DNA of 45,835 nucleotides from CAWUKT01 sp963923035 (GTDB lineage: Bacteria; Bacteroidota; Bacteroidia; J057; JADKCL01): assembly GCA_963923035.1 (NCBI GenBank), contig CAWUKT010000056.1, positions 1-45,835 of the forward strand, given 5' to 3'. Positions 25,937-34,911 of the stretch are shown here, piece after piece; position 1 is the stretch's first letter; each line of letters starts with the position of its first letter. The notes below the pieces were generated by a model, which was given only the letters and a program-made list of their open reading frames with translations, was not told the origin of the DNA and searched no databases. The translations under genes were made by a program, and so were the position numbers.

Positions 25937-26368
25937 ATGGCAAACCAAGATTTCTTCGACGACCTCAAATCCAGCGCAAAAGATTTCGGATCCCGGGTCA
26001 ACAAGTTCTTCGACAACATCGTCAACGGCAATGAAGACAACGAGTACCCCGCCGCGGCGGACGTTGTTGAGCTCGGCGACCGGGTTGTCTTTGCATTGGA
26101 CCTGCCCGGATTTGAAAAGTCGGACGTCACCGTCCAAATCCGCGACAACCAATTGGTCATCAAAGGACAACGCAAACCTACCTATGAAACGGATGTTACT
26201 TACCACGTTCGGGAACGGGCATTTGGGCCATTTGAACGCTCCTTTACCATTCCTCCCGGAGTAGAACAGGAGCAGGTCAAGGCGAAGTTTGAAAACGGAA
26301 TCTTGCGGGTCACCCTCCCGAAGGAAGCCATTGAAGAGGCGGACACATCCAGCGTAAAAATCGACTAA
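25937..26368 (+). CDS. Small heat-shock protein, Hsp20/alpha-crystallin family
   Basis: 143 residues, typical for a bacterial small heat-shock protein: an ATP-independent holdase that binds unfolding proteins in the cytoplasm. The N-terminal region (about 1-40) is Phe/Asp-rich. The alpha-crystallin domain (about 41-132) contains VVFALDLPGFEKSDVTVQI, LVIKGQRK and the signature FENGILRVTLPKE. The short C-terminal tail ends SSVKID, which includes a V-x-I oligomerisation motif. dnaK follows 44 nt later with no terminator between, so holdase and foldase are probably one transcript. Confidence 0.95.
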   Translation: MANQDFFDDLKSSAKDFGSRVNKFFDNIVNGNEDNEYPAAADVVELGDRVVFALDLPGFEKSDVTVQIRDNQLVIKGQRKPTYETDVTYHVRERAFGPFERSFTIPPGVEQEQVKAKFENGILRVTLPKEAIEEADTSSVKID

Positions 26369-26412
26369 CAAGCATTATTCAAAAAGCATAAACCGAAAGG
26401 AACACAATACAC

Positions 26413-28338
26413 ATGGGAAAGATAATTGGCATTGACTTAGGTACAACGAACTCGGTGGTTTCTGTAATGGAAGGTAACGAGCCCGTTGTTATCATCAACA
26501 GCGAAGGCAAGCGCACCACCCCGTCCGTGGTTGCCTTTACCAAGGACGGAGAGCGGATCGTCGGTGAGCAGGCCAAACGCCAGGCCGTCGCCAACCCTCA
26601 GAACACGATCTCTTCGATCAAGCGTTTCATGGGTAACCGCTACTCGGAAATGAGTTCGGAACTCGACAAAGTCTCCTACAAAGTCGTCCGCGGCAACAAT
26701 GACATGGCCGTGGTCGAAGTTGAAGGACGTACCTATACGCCGCAGGAAATTTCGGCCATGATTCTTCAGAAGATGAAGAAAGCGGCTGAGGATTACCTCG
26801 GTCAGGAAGTGACGGAAGCCGTCATCACGGTTCCGGCTTACTTCAACGACTCCCAGCGGAACTCTACGAAAGAAGCTGGCCAGGTTGCTGGTCTGAATGT
26901 TCGCCGGATCGTCAACGAGCCCACCGCTGCCGCATTGGCTTACGGTCTGGACAAACTCGACCGCGACATGAAAATCGCCGTGTTTGACCTCGGTGGTGGT
27001 ACTTTCGACATCTCCATCCTCGACCTCGGAGACGGTGTATTCGACGTACTTTCCACGAATGGTGATACCCACCTCGGTGGTGATGACTTCGACCAGAAGA
27101 TCATCCAGTGGATTGCCGACGAGTTCCAGAAGAGCGACGGTGTCGACCTCCGCAAAGATCCCAAGACCCTCCAGCGCCTGAAAGAAGCAGCTGAAAACGC
27201 CAAGAAAGAGCTTTCCAGCGCCGCTTCTACTCAGATCACGCTTCCTTATATCTACATGGACGCCAACGGTCCCCGCAACCTCGACCTGACCCTCACCCGG
27301 GCCAAGTTCGAGATGATTGCTGACGACCTGTTCTCCCGGATGCTTGAGCCTTGTAAGAAGGCCCTTACCGACGCGAAGATTGCTTCCTCCGAAATCACGG
27401 AAGTCCTCCTCGTTGGTGGTTCTACCCGTATCCCCAAGGTCCAGGAAATCGTCAAGAACTTCTTTGGCAAGGAGCCCAACCGCTCCGTGAACCCGGACGA
27501 AGTCGTCGCCGTAGGTGCTGCCATCCAGGGTGGTGTACTCTCCGGAGACGTAGAAGGTGTGATCCTGCTGGACGTGACCCCGCTTTCGCTGGGCATCGAA
27601 ATCCAGGGTGGCATCTGCCACAAGCTGATCGAGGCCAATACCACGATCCCTGCCAAAAAGTCCGAAGTCTTCTCTACTGCGGCTGACAACCAGCCTTCGG
27701 TGGAAATCCACATCCTCCAGGGTGAGCGTCCGATGGCCGCTGACAACCGGACCCTTGGTAAGTTCCACCTGGATGGTATTCCGCCGGCCCCGCGTGGCAT
27801 CCCGCAGATCGAAGTGACCTTCGACATCGACGCCAACGGTATCCTCAATGTTTTGGCCAAGGACAAAGCCACCGGCAAAGAGCAGAACATCCGCATCGAG
27901 GCCTCTACGGGTCTGAGCGATTCGGAAATCGAAGCGATGCGCCAGGAAGCCAAGGCCAACGAAGCTGCCGACGCCGCCCGCAAGGACGAAGCTGAGAAGC
28001 TCAACCGTGCCGATACCATGATTTTCCAGGCTGAAAAGCTGATCAAGGAAAATGGTGACAAGATTGCCGATGACAAGAAGGCTGAAATCGAAACTGCTCT
28101 GGCAGAACTGAAGAAGGCCCACGAAGCCAAAGACCTGACCGCCATCGAGCCGGCCATGGAGAAGGTTTCCAACGCCATCGGTGCCATCTACCAGGACCTC
28201 CAAAACGCTGAAGCCGCTGCTGGTGCAGGTGCTGCCGGCGATCCTGGAGCTGCTGCCAATGGCAATGGTGCCCCTAATGATGGTGGTGCCGCTGAGAATG
28301 TCACAGATGTCGACTACGAAGAAGTCGAAGAGGCCTAA
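26413..28338 (+). CDS. dnaK: Molecular chaperone DnaK (Hsp70)
   Basis: 641 residues, full length. The ATPase domain opens with IIGIDLGTTNSVV and carries the phosphate-binding IAVFDLGGGTFDISIL and VLLVGGSTRIPKVQ motifs; the interdomain linker is followed by LLDVTPLSLGIE, then the substrate-binding beta domain and helical lid, a Gly/Ala/Asn-rich segment (about 605-630), and a final acidic DVDYEEVEEA. It refolds proteins with DnaJ and GrpE, neither of which is in this window, so the gene is not in the common grpE-dnaK-dnaJ arrangement. Synonymous codon choice is visibly more biased than in neighbours, as expected for a highly expressed gene. Confidence 0.98.
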   Translation: MGKIIGIDLGTTNSVVSVMEGNEPVVIINSEGKRTTPSVVAFTKDGERIVGEQAKRQAVANPQNTISSIKRFMGNRYSEMSSELDKVSYKVVRGNNDMAVVEVEGRTYTPQEISAMILQKMKKAAEDYLGQEVTEAVITVPAYFNDSQRNSTKEAGQVAGLNVRRIVNEPTAAALAYGLDKLDRDMKIAVFDLGGGTFDISILDLGDGVFDVLSTNGDTHLGGDDFDQKIIQWIADEFQKSDGVDLRKDPKTLQRLKEAAENAKKELSSAASTQITLPYIYMDANGPRNLDLTLTRAKFEMIADDLFSRMLEPCKKALTDAKIASSEITEVLLVGGSTRIPKVQEIVKNFFGKEPNRSVNPDEVVAVGAAIQGGVLSGDVEGVILLDVTPLSLGIEIQGGICHKLIEANTTIPAKKSEVFSTAADNQPSVEIHILQGERPMAADNRTLGKFHLDGIPPAPRGIPQIEVTFDIDANGILNVLAKDKATGKEQNIRIEASTGLSDSEIEAMRQEAKANEAADAARKDEAEKLNRADTMIFQAEKLIKENGDKIADDKKAEIETALAELKKAHEAKDLTAIEPAMEKVSNAIGAIYQDLQNAEAAAGAGAAGDPGAAANGNGAPNDGGAAENVTDVDYEEVEEA

Positions 28339-28357
28339 GGCCCAGAATATACAATTG

Positions 28358-28383
28358 AAAAAGCCGCCTCCGGGCGGCTTTTT
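28358..28383. terminator. Bidirectional terminator after dnaK
   Basis: A perfect 11-bp stem AAAAAGCCGCC (28358-28368) / GGCGGCTTTTT (28373-28383) closes a TCCG loop; the A and T runs serve both strands between the convergent dnaK and the T9SS gene. Confidence 0.93.
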
Positions 28384-28406
28384 CATTGCTTAAAAGTTCC
28401 TATTGG

Positions 28407-29156
28407 CTATTCGATCAGCAGACGCTGTAGCTCCTCTCCTTCAAACGAACGGATCTTTACGAAGTACATTCCGCCTTTCACTTCGTCCAACTGAATCATT
28501 TCCCCACTCTCCCACTCTCGAACCATGCGTCCCTGAAGGTCCCACAATTCTACCGCGGTCCATTCGCCGTGGCCATGCCGGGACCGCAATTGCAAGCTGC
28601 TCTGCGCAGGATTCGGGTAGATATCCCAACCTTGCCGTAAGGGATCAACCACGCTATTCGCGGTTTCGACTTCGCAGGTATCCTGGGACAAGGGCATGAC
28701 AATGATGGAATTGGAGCAGAAACCGAGCGTAGCGGCCAGCTCATTGTCGCAGACATAGTTCTCCCCCACGGTCGTGGGCGTCCCGAGCAGGCGGTACTCG
28801 AATTCGATTCCGCCCGGCGCAAACATGTACACGGGAACAATGTTCGCCGTATCAAAGCGGATGGTATCCCCGATGGAAACCGGATTCCCAGATACGATGA
28901 TCGAGTTGGACGGCGCCGTGATGTCCGTGACCACCACCACGAAATCGACTCCACTGACAAATGGATTCTGGGTAGAATCCACGGTCCAGGCAAAGTCATA
29001 ACTCGGCGAACAATCGGTCACCCGGTTGATGTTGAATCCGCCCATGAAGGCATTCACAGGCTGACCGGCAACAAGTTGAGGCGTGATGGTTTGGCTGTGT
29101 CCACTGTAAAAAATGCAAGCAATAGAGAAGGTGACAAATAGAAATTGTCTGTACAT
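28407..29156 (-). CDS. Secreted protein with T9SS type A sorting domain
   Basis: 249 residues with a signal peptide (about 1-22, ending SGHSQ). The small central domain (about 23-165) has paired cysteines (VTDCSPSY, VCDN, GFCSN, DTCEVE) and beta-rich sequence, with no family I recognise. The last 75 residues, beginning WDIYPNPAQSSLQLRS and ending MYFVKIRSFEGEELQRLLIE, are a standard T9SS type A sorting domain, so the protein should be exported through the outer membrane. It is convergent with dnaK and shares its terminator. Confidence 0.88.
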   Translation of the reverse strand: MYRQFLFVTFSIACIFYSGHSQTITPQLVAGQPVNAFMGGFNINRVTDCSPSYDFAWTVDSTQNPFVSGVDFVVVVTDITAPSNSIIVSGNPVSIGDTIRFDTANIVPVYMFAPGGIEFEYRLLGTPTTVGENYVCDNELAATLGFCSNSIIVMPLSQDTCEVETANSVVDPLRQGWDIYPNPAQSSLQLRSRHGHGEWTAVELWDLQGRMVREWESGEMIQLDEVKGGMYFVKIRSFEGEELQRLLIE

Positions 29157-29212
29157 AGTTGAGTTAAACGTGAAAAAATACAGTGGTGGGGTAGTATGAA
29201 AATAGGAAAAAG

Positions 29213-29239
29213 TCCCGGCCTCTCCAAGTTTGGCCGGTT
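29213..29239 (-). terminator. Terminator of the MORN/Nudix operon
   Basis: On the minus strand the 6-bp arms CCGGCC/GGCCGG (29215-29220 and 29232-29237) enclose an 11-nt loop, followed by GACTTTTTCC. It lies just after the Nudix stop codon. Confidence 0.75.
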
Positions 29240-29260
29240 ACAAATTGCTCCTGTCGTTCG

Positions 29261-29830
29261 TCAGATGGGAAATAGGCCCAGCGCTTGCAGGGCCCGGGTG
29301 GCCAGGGCAATGGCCCCGGAGTTGTTGATGTCCCCCGAATAGATCATTCGGGGAATGTCTCTCAGGTCGGCTTGCTCCCGAATGACAAATTCGGAGCTGT
29401 CCAGTTCCTGCGCTTTCACACGGCGGGCATTTTGCGCCAGAAACAGGTGAAGGCGATTGTTTTGCTTGGAGGGATCGTCCCAGATCGCGCCCAAGGAGGT
29501 CCACTCGGAGGCTTCCACGCCCGATTCTTCGGCGAGTTCCCGCTGGGCCGCGCCCAGCGGATCGGCTTCGTCGGGATCCATGATCCCGCCGGGAAATTCC
29601 AAGGTCACAGCCTTGGGGCCATGCTTGTACTGGCGTACCAGTTCCACCCGCTGATCGGGGGTGACAGCAAAAATCAGGACGATTTCGGGCCGCTCGGAAA
29701 TGAAGTAATCGTCGACGACCTGTCCGCTGGGGAAGCGGACCGTGTCCCGACGCACCCGGTACCACCGGTGGTCCAGGGCCATTTCACTGGCGAGGACCTC
29801 CCAGGGTTCCAATTCCGGCCGGTCACTCAT
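29261..29830 (-). CDS. Nudix hydrolase (ADP-ribose pyrophosphatase-like)
   Basis: 189 residues. The Nudix box lies at about residues 74-98 as EFPGGIMDPDEA followed by AAQRELAEESGVEAS; the catalytic core REUxEExGU is intact, and the spacing before it is one residue longer than the canonical GX5EX7. The flanking WYRVRRDTVRFPSGQVVDDYFI region resembles the N-terminal strand of ADP-ribose and nucleotide-sugar diphosphatases, which is the likely activity class. The gene overlaps the stop of the preceding MORN-repeat gene by 8 nt (ATGAGTGA), so they are translationally coupled, although a functional link is not obvious. Confidence 0.9.
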   Translation of the reverse strand: MSDRPELEPWEVLASEMALDHRWYRVRRDTVRFPSGQVVDDYFISERPEIVLIFAVTPDQRVELVRQYKHGPKAVTLEFPGGIMDPDEADPLGAAQRELAEESGVEASEWTSLGAIWDDPSKQNNRLHLFLAQNARRVKAQELDSSEFVIREQADLRDIPRMIYSGDINNSGAIALATRALQALGLFPI

Positions 29831-31556
29831 TGGGGTGAGCGGCCATGTATTTGGGCAAGAACATGACGGATTCTACTTCAATGACCGCCTTTTTCTTCTT
29901 CCCGCCATCTTCGGCGTCGTTGTAGTAATAGTCCTTGCCCTTTTCGTTGTAGAAAGTGCCTTCCACGAGCTTGGCCGGACCGCCGACCGCACTGCGGTAC
30001 TTGAGGTCCACCAACGGCAGGCCGGTGGGGTACCATTCTTTCACGGTCCCTTGAACCCGACCGTGGAGATAGTGGTATTCGTACTTCTTCTTGCCATCGG
30101 CATACCAGCCGATCTGGTAGCCGTGGCGCTTGCCTTCGTTGTCGTATACCTCGTGCGTGAGGGTATCACCGGACTCGGTGAAGATGAATTCTTCCTTGGT
30201 CACCTTCTTGTAGTAGTCTTCAGACACATTGATTTTCCGTTCCCAGCGGCCGTCAATGTACTTTTCAGGTTGATCTACGGAACAGGGATCGCGGTGGACG
30301 TAAAGCAAAGTCGTCAGGGACTTCAATTCCCCGGTATCGTAATAGGCATGCTCGACCATTTGCCGCTCATTTCCCTTCAACAGGACTTTTCCCGCCGGCG
30401 TCCATTCTTTGTATTCTGTCAGCACCGGCCGTTCATTCCCCGGACATTCGTCTTTCCATTCTTCCTCTTTGTTCTTATTTCCCGTCTCAAACCAGTATTT
30501 CCAGCGCCCGGTCTTCCAGCCATCGTTCGTCAATTGACCTTCGTAAGACTTCTTGTCGTTCCAATGGTAGCCCATCACCTTCCAACTTTCCCGCTTGGAT
30601 CCGTCCGTATTCATTACTTCCTCCGAAACCAGCCGCTCCTTTTCATCCCAGGTCCGCCACACACCAACCTGCATGCCATCCTTGTACTCTCCCTCTTTCA
30701 TCTTTTTCCCGTTCTGGTGCATGTAAACCCAAGGCCCCTGCATCTTCTCAAAGGTGCCTTTTCCTTCGGCCATGGTCTTCCCGTTCGGATGGTAGAGGGT
30801 AATCGAGGGCGGATCGCCGGGTTCCAACATGCCCGAAATCGAGCCACTTTGGAAGTATTGGGTCTCGCGCTCGACCTTCTTGCCCCACTTGATTTCCAGG
30901 GAATCTCCCTCATTGACAAAGGAATAGACCCGGACATGCTTGGGTTGAGAGGCCGTGTATTCGTCGACAACTTCTTCCAGTTGCCCCTGTACCCAACGCT
31001 CCTCGGTCATCTTGCCACTTTTCCAGAAACGCTGGATTCCGTCGGGCTTTCCGGCCACGAAATTCACCTGGTAGACTTTGTTGATGTCTTTGTCCCAACG
31101 GGTTTGGACGCCGTGGAGGATGCCGCCCGAGTAGTTGTGGACCGAAGCGAGGGTGTCATTTTTGAAGAAAAACTCCTGCTGCGGGCCATCCAACTGACCT
31201 CCGATATAGTTCAGGAGCAACTTCACCCGACCGTCGCTGAAGAAGTATTTTTGTTCCCCGTCCAATTTCCCCTCCGCATAATTCAATTCCATCTTCAGGG
31301 TTTCATCGAACTCTTTGTATTCTTTGTAGGGACCGTGGAGGAGTTTGTTCTTGAAATTCTTCTCGACGACCACCTTCCCGTCAATGTTGTAGCGTTCTTG
31401 CTTGGCGAGGTTGTCGGGAATTTTCTCCCCTTTGTAATAGTTCATGATCTCCGTCTTGCCGTTGTCGAACTTCTTGACAATGGCTTTGCGGAGCGTTTGG
31501 GAGGAAAGGGACGAAAAAGTAGCGAGCGTCAACAGGAAAAAAAGCAGCCTTCTCAT
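29823..31556 (-). CDS. Secreted MORN/YwqK-like repeat protein
   Basis: 577 residues from the ATG at 31556; the frame extends further upstream but through the promoter. A signal peptide (about 1-20, ending SSLSSQ) is followed by around 15-20 repeats of 20-25 residues with pattern Y-x-x-G-x-x-x-G-x-x-x-x-(F/Y/W), such as YAEGKLDGEQKYFF, YIGGQLDGPQQEFF and YKDGMQVGVWRTW. These are MORN-2/YwqK-type repeats, which form an extended beta hairpin solenoid. Proteins of this type are commonly labelled antitoxins because of YwqK, but nothing here supports a toxin-antitoxin role; a periplasmic or surface scaffold is more plausible. It is first gene of a two-gene operon with Nudix. Confidence 0.83.
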   Translation of the reverse strand: MRRLLFFLLTLATFSSLSSQTLRKAIVKKFDNGKTEIMNYYKGEKIPDNLAKQERYNIDGKVVVEKNFKNKLLHGPYKEYKEFDETLKMELNYAEGKLDGEQKYFFSDGRVKLLLNYIGGQLDGPQQEFFFKNDTLASVHNYSGGILHGVQTRWDKDINKVYQVNFVAGKPDGIQRFWKSGKMTEERWVQGQLEEVVDEYTASQPKHVRVYSFVNEGDSLEIKWGKKVERETQYFQSGSISGMLEPGDPPSITLYHPNGKTMAEGKGTFEKMQGPWVYMHQNGKKMKEGEYKDGMQVGVWRTWDEKERLVSEEVMNTDGSKRESWKVMGYHWNDKKSYEGQLTNDGWKTGRWKYWFETGNKNKEEEWKDECPGNERPVLTEYKEWTPAGKVLLKGNERQMVEHAYYDTGELKSLTTLLYVHRDPCSVDQPEKYIDGRWERKINVSEDYYKKVTKEEFIFTESGDTLTHEVYDNEGKRHGYQIGWYADGKKKYEYHYLHGRVQGTVKEWYPTGLPLVDLKYRSAVGGPAKLVEGTFYNEKGKDYYYNDAEDGGKKKKAVIEVESVMFLPKYMAAHPNE

Positions 31557-31581
31557 GTAAAAAGTAATTTTTCGGTTTGCG

Positions 31582-31589
31582 CAAATATA
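31582..31589 (-). promoter_or_regulatory. -7 element of the MORN/Nudix operon
   Basis: TATATTTG on the minus strand matches the Bacteroidota -7 consensus, 25 nt before the ATG at 31556. No clear TTG is found at the usual spacing. Confidence 0.5.
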
Positions 31590-31738
31590 AAGAAAATCAG
31601 CCCCTTGGAGGAAGGTTGTGGACAAATGAAGGGAAACAAGGTCAAAATTAGAATACGCGGTGGTAATGGTCCATTTCCCGACTCCTCCCATTTCACATTC
31701 CCTTTCCCTTTTCCCTCCGCAAGTCTTAACTTTCCGTC

Positions 31739-33112
31739 ATGTTCTCTGCAATCACGTACACCGACCGCCGCACTGCACTCGCGGAATCTTTGAGCGAAGG
31801 CATCGTCTTCCTGCCCGGCAATGGCAACCTCGGCATAAATTATTCTGCCAACCACTACCACTTCCGCCAAGACAGCAATTTCCTGTACTTCGTGGGCATT
31901 GACCGGCCCGGACTCGCCGCCACCATCGATGTGGCGACTGGCCATACCATTCTCTACGGAGACGAATACACGATGGACGACATCGTGTGGACCGGCCCTG
32001 TGGTCAGCATTCCCGAACAGGGCGAGTATGCGGGCATCGTAGAGACCCGTCCCATGAGTTCCCTCGCGGGAGATTTGGCGGATCGAAAGATTCATTTTAC
32101 CCCTCCTTACCGAGCCGAGCGCACCCTCTGGATCAGTGAACTGCTCGGTTTGTCTCCCAAAGCAGTCAAGGAAAAGGTCTCGGAAGACTTGATCAAGGCC
32201 ATCGTCAAACTGCGGTCCATCAAGACCCAAGAGGAAGTCAACCAAATTCAGGTGGCAGTTCAGCTTACCTGTAACATGCACCACATTGCGATGGTGACTG
32301 CCCAGCCCGGCCTTTTGGAAGCCCACGTCAATGCAGGTGTCCGCCACCAGGCCATGATTTCCAATTCTCTGCCCTCATTCCCCGTCATTTTCACCCACAA
32401 CGGCCAGACCCTCCACAACCACAGCTACGCCAATACGCTGGAAAGCGGTCGGATGGCCCTTTGTGATTGCGGAGGCCAATCGCCAATGTATTATGCCGGG
32501 GACATGACGCGGACTTTTCCGGTCGATCCCAAGTTTACCGAGCAACAGAAGAACGTCTACAATATCGTCCTGAACGCCCAGAAAAGCGCCGTCGCGGCGC
32601 TGAAGCCCGGTTACTTGTTCAAAGATGCCCACCTGCTCGCCGCCACGAAGATCACGGAGGGATTGAAGGACTTGGGATTGATGAAGGGCAATGTCGATGA
32701 AGCCGTCAAGGCTGGGGCCCACGCCCTCTTTTTCCCCCACGGCCTCGGCCACATGATGGGACTGGACGTCCACGACATGGAAGACCTGGGCGAAGATTAT
32801 GTCGGCTACGATAAAGAGGTCCAACGAAGCAAGCAGTTTGGATTGGCGTTCCTCCGCCTCGGAAGGGCCCTGCAAGCCGGTTTTGTGTTGACGGTTGAAC
32901 CGGGCATCTATTTCATTCCCGATCTGATCGATCAGTGGAAGGCCAATGGAACCAATGCCGACTTCCTCAATTTCGATGAAATTGAAAAGTACCGCGACTT
33001 CGGCGGCATTCGAATCGAAGATGATTACCTGATCTCCGAAAATGGACCCATGCTTTTCGTAGAGCCCTTCACCAAGACGGTGGAAGAAATCGAAGAGCTG
33101 CGCCAGTACTGA
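31739..33112 (+). CDS. Xaa-Pro aminopeptidase (M24B, aminopeptidase P family)
   Basis: 457 residues with the two-domain layout of aminopeptidase P: an N-terminal creatinase-like domain (about 1-165) and a C-terminal pita-bread metallopeptidase domain. The five metal ligands are all present: Asp in LCDCGGQ, Asp in AGDMTRTFPV, His in GLGHMMGLDVHD, Glu in TVEPGIYF and Glu in GGIRIEDDYL. It removes N-terminal residues preceding proline using two Mn or Co ions. No signal peptide, so cytoplasmic. It is monocistronic and ends in a strong terminator. The call is firm. Confidence 0.94.
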   Translation: MFSAITYTDRRTALAESLSEGIVFLPGNGNLGINYSANHYHFRQDSNFLYFVGIDRPGLAATIDVATGHTILYGDEYTMDDIVWTGPVVSIPEQGEYAGIVETRPMSSLAGDLADRKIHFTPPYRAERTLWISELLGLSPKAVKEKVSEDLIKAIVKLRSIKTQEEVNQIQVAVQLTCNMHHIAMVTAQPGLLEAHVNAGVRHQAMISNSLPSFPVIFTHNGQTLHNHSYANTLESGRMALCDCGGQSPMYYAGDMTRTFPVDPKFTEQQKNVYNIVLNAQKSAVAALKPGYLFKDAHLLAATKITEGLKDLGLMKGNVDEAVKAGAHALFFPHGLGHMMGLDVHDMEDLGEDYVGYDKEVQRSKQFGLAFLRLGRALQAGFVLTVEPGIYFIPDLIDQWKANGTNADFLNFDEIEKYRDFGGIRIEDDYLISENGPMLFVEPFTKTVEEIEELRQY

Positions 33113-33141
33113 GCCCGGCGGTACATCCCGCCCATTTGAAC

Positions 33142-33174
33142 AAAAAGAGGTTGCCGCTGTGGCAACCTCTTTTT
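33142..33174. terminator. Bidirectional terminator between convergent genes
   Basis: A perfect 14-bp stem (AAAAAGAGGTTGCC at 33142-33155 with its complement at 33161-33174) around a GCTGT loop, with A and T tracts on both sides. Confidence 0.95.
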
Positions 33175-33199
33175 GCATAATGGATGTCTTGAGCAGGAA

Positions 33200-34651
33200 T
33201 TAGCGGGCGTCCGTGAGGATCATCCGCTTGACATCGACTTCCACGCCATCGGCGATAAGGGCGTAGAGGTACATGCCAGGGCCCACCTGGCTGCCATCAA
33301 ACGTATAGGAACCTTCGCCCCGCTTGGTGATCCGCTCGTTCATGACGGGCTGGCCTTGCATATCGTAGATGTAGAGGACGGCCCGGTTGACGGATTCGGG
33401 CAGGTAGAACCCAATTTCCGTGGTGCCTTCAAAGGGATTCGGGGTATTCTGGTAGAGCTTGGGAAGCAGTCCCAGCGAACCATTGTCGTCCTGCACGAAC
33501 TTGGACATGTTCTGCTCCAATTCTTCGATCCGCGCCTGTTGGGACTCGATGACTTCATTTTGCTCCTGAATCGCCTTGATCAGGACCGGCGTGACCAGCG
33601 CGTAATTGATTCCCATCCGGGCATCTTCATTGAACTCGAGCGGAACGAGCTGGCCCTCTTCGTTCATGACCATGTCTTCAGCGGGATCATACACGATTTC
33701 GGGGAGGATTTCATTGACTTCCTGTGCAATCAAACCAAACTGGGTGCCTTTTTCCGGCTGCTTTTTCCAATCGTAGGTAACCGGACGCAAGTTGAGGACT
33801 TCTTCCAATCCGTAGCCAGCATCCTTGATGTTGGTTTTGTCGCGGCGGTCGGAGGTATTGATGACGCCATTGGTGGCGAACACGTCATCCCAACGGAAAG
33901 TGGCGTTGCCGAGGTCGCGAGAGTTGTTGACAGAAGGAACGAGGCTGGCTTGTGAAGTAATGGTATTGCCACCCCCATCTTCCAAGTACTCAATCGATCC
34001 AAACCCAATTCTTCCATTAACATACAACTGGTCGTCCAGACCGCCGAAAGGGCGCAGGCCATTGATGCCTACCCGGCCGTCACTTTCGATCTGCATGTAG
34101 GTGGACGGCGAGGCTGTCGGGGAGTTCGCATATTCGAAGCGCAGGCGGTTGTTGGAGGTGGTACCTCCCCACTGGACCACGAGGTCCCGGGTCGTAGAAT
34201 TCACTTCACGCAGATTGAAAACGGCAAAGTTGCTGTTCCATTGGATGCGCTTGCCATAAGCGGCGGCACCCGCCGCTGCGGGGGCAGATCCCAGGCCAAG
34301 CCATTTGGACTGGCCGAAGATGTCCCCGAAGGTTCCCAATTCCAGCTGGCCGATGTTGTTCCCGGTGCCGGTGGGGCGGAATAGGGCAAGGGCCGGACCA
34401 TTCTGGTTTTGGAGGGTGAAAGCAGGGCGCCCAAAAAACTCGACGTTGTAAGAGTTTGCAAAGGGCGTCGCAAGATCAACGGTATAATTCCGTTCAACTG
34501 CAAAGTTGACATCGGTTCCATTGGGTACGGTGAATACACCGGACAAATCGGGATTGCCCAGATTGAGGGTATTGAAGGTGCCAGTTTGGGCATAAGCAGA
34601 CATACCGCCAAGGAGGAATGCCCCTAGGCAAAAGAGGATTAATTTTTTCAT
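33200..34651 (-). CDS. Secreted S74 (tail-fibre chaperone) protein with T9SS sorting domain
   Basis: 483 residues. Signal peptide about 1-22 (ending SAYAQ). Residues 23-260 are beta-rich repeats with NRLRFEYANS and GRVGIN typical of fibre-like proteins. Residues about 265-375 form a Peptidase_S74 intramolecular chaperone: TSDRRDKTNIKDAGYGLEEV, VTYDWK, QFGLIAQEVNEILPEIV and INYALVTPVLIKAIQEQN, followed by a coiled coil (about 358-386). The Ser267/Lys272 pair fits the conserved S-D-x-x-x-K autocleavage dyad. The last 85 residues (YQNTPNPFEGTTEIGFYL...KRMILTDAR) are a T9SS type A sorting domain. It is likely a trimeric surface fibre. If the dyad is active, cleavage would release the sorting signal from the fibre part. 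Confidence 0.9.
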   Translation of the reverse strand: MKKLILFCLGAFLLGGMSAYAQTGTFNTLNLGNPDLSGVFTVPNGTDVNFAVERNYTVDLATPFANSYNVEFFGRPAFTLQNQNGPALALFRPTGTGNNIGQLELGTFGDIFGQSKWLGLGSAPAAAGAAAYGKRIQWNSNFAVFNLREVNSTTRDLVVQWGGTTSNNRLRFEYANSPTASPSTYMQIESDGRVGINGLRPFGGLDDQLYVNGRIGFGSIEYLEDGGGNTITSQASLVPSVNNSRDLGNATFRWDDVFATNGVINTSDRRDKTNIKDAGYGLEEVLNLRPVTYDWKKQPEKGTQFGLIAQEVNEILPEIVYDPAEDMVMNEEGQLVPLEFNEDARMGINYALVTPVLIKAIQEQNEVIESQQARIEELEQNMSKFVQDDNGSLGLLPKLYQNTPNPFEGTTEIGFYLPESVNRAVLYIYDMQGQPVMNERITKRGEGSYTFDGSQVGPGMYLYALIADGVEVDVKRMILTDAR

Positions 34652-34859
34652 GTTACCAGTTCTTGTACTGTGGTTTTAAGACGACTTGATGATTTATACT
34701 AGAGGGATTCTCGTAGCATCTGGCGATGCCCTGAGATTCAGGAGTATAAGCCTAACCGGTGAAATACATGATTTGTTCGCCCAACCGACATATTTTGACG
34801 ATGAACAAGACTGACGTGGTGATTAAAGTGAGGGGACAGGGAAATGGAAGGCAAAAAGA

Positions 34860-34884
34860 AATCCCCGGCTAGCGACCGGGGATT
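34860..34884 (-). terminator. Terminator of the PAAR gene
   Basis: The 9-bp arms AATCCCCGG (34860-34868) and CCGGGGATT (34876-34884) pair perfectly; on the minus strand they are followed by TCTTTTTGCC. It lies 27 nt after the PAAR stop codon. Confidence 0.85.
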
Positions 34885-34911
34885 GTTACTTTACAGATAA
34901 AATACAGCACG

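Noticed and set aside
26437..28386. A 649-codon open frame antisense to dnaK
   Set aside because: Long reverse frames opposite dnaK are well known shadows of codon bias; nothing protein-like is visible.
29823..31556. MORN/YwqK-like protein as the antitoxin of a toxin-antitoxin pair
   Set aside because: The label comes from the YwqK repeat name only; its partner is a Nudix enzyme and a signal peptide is present.
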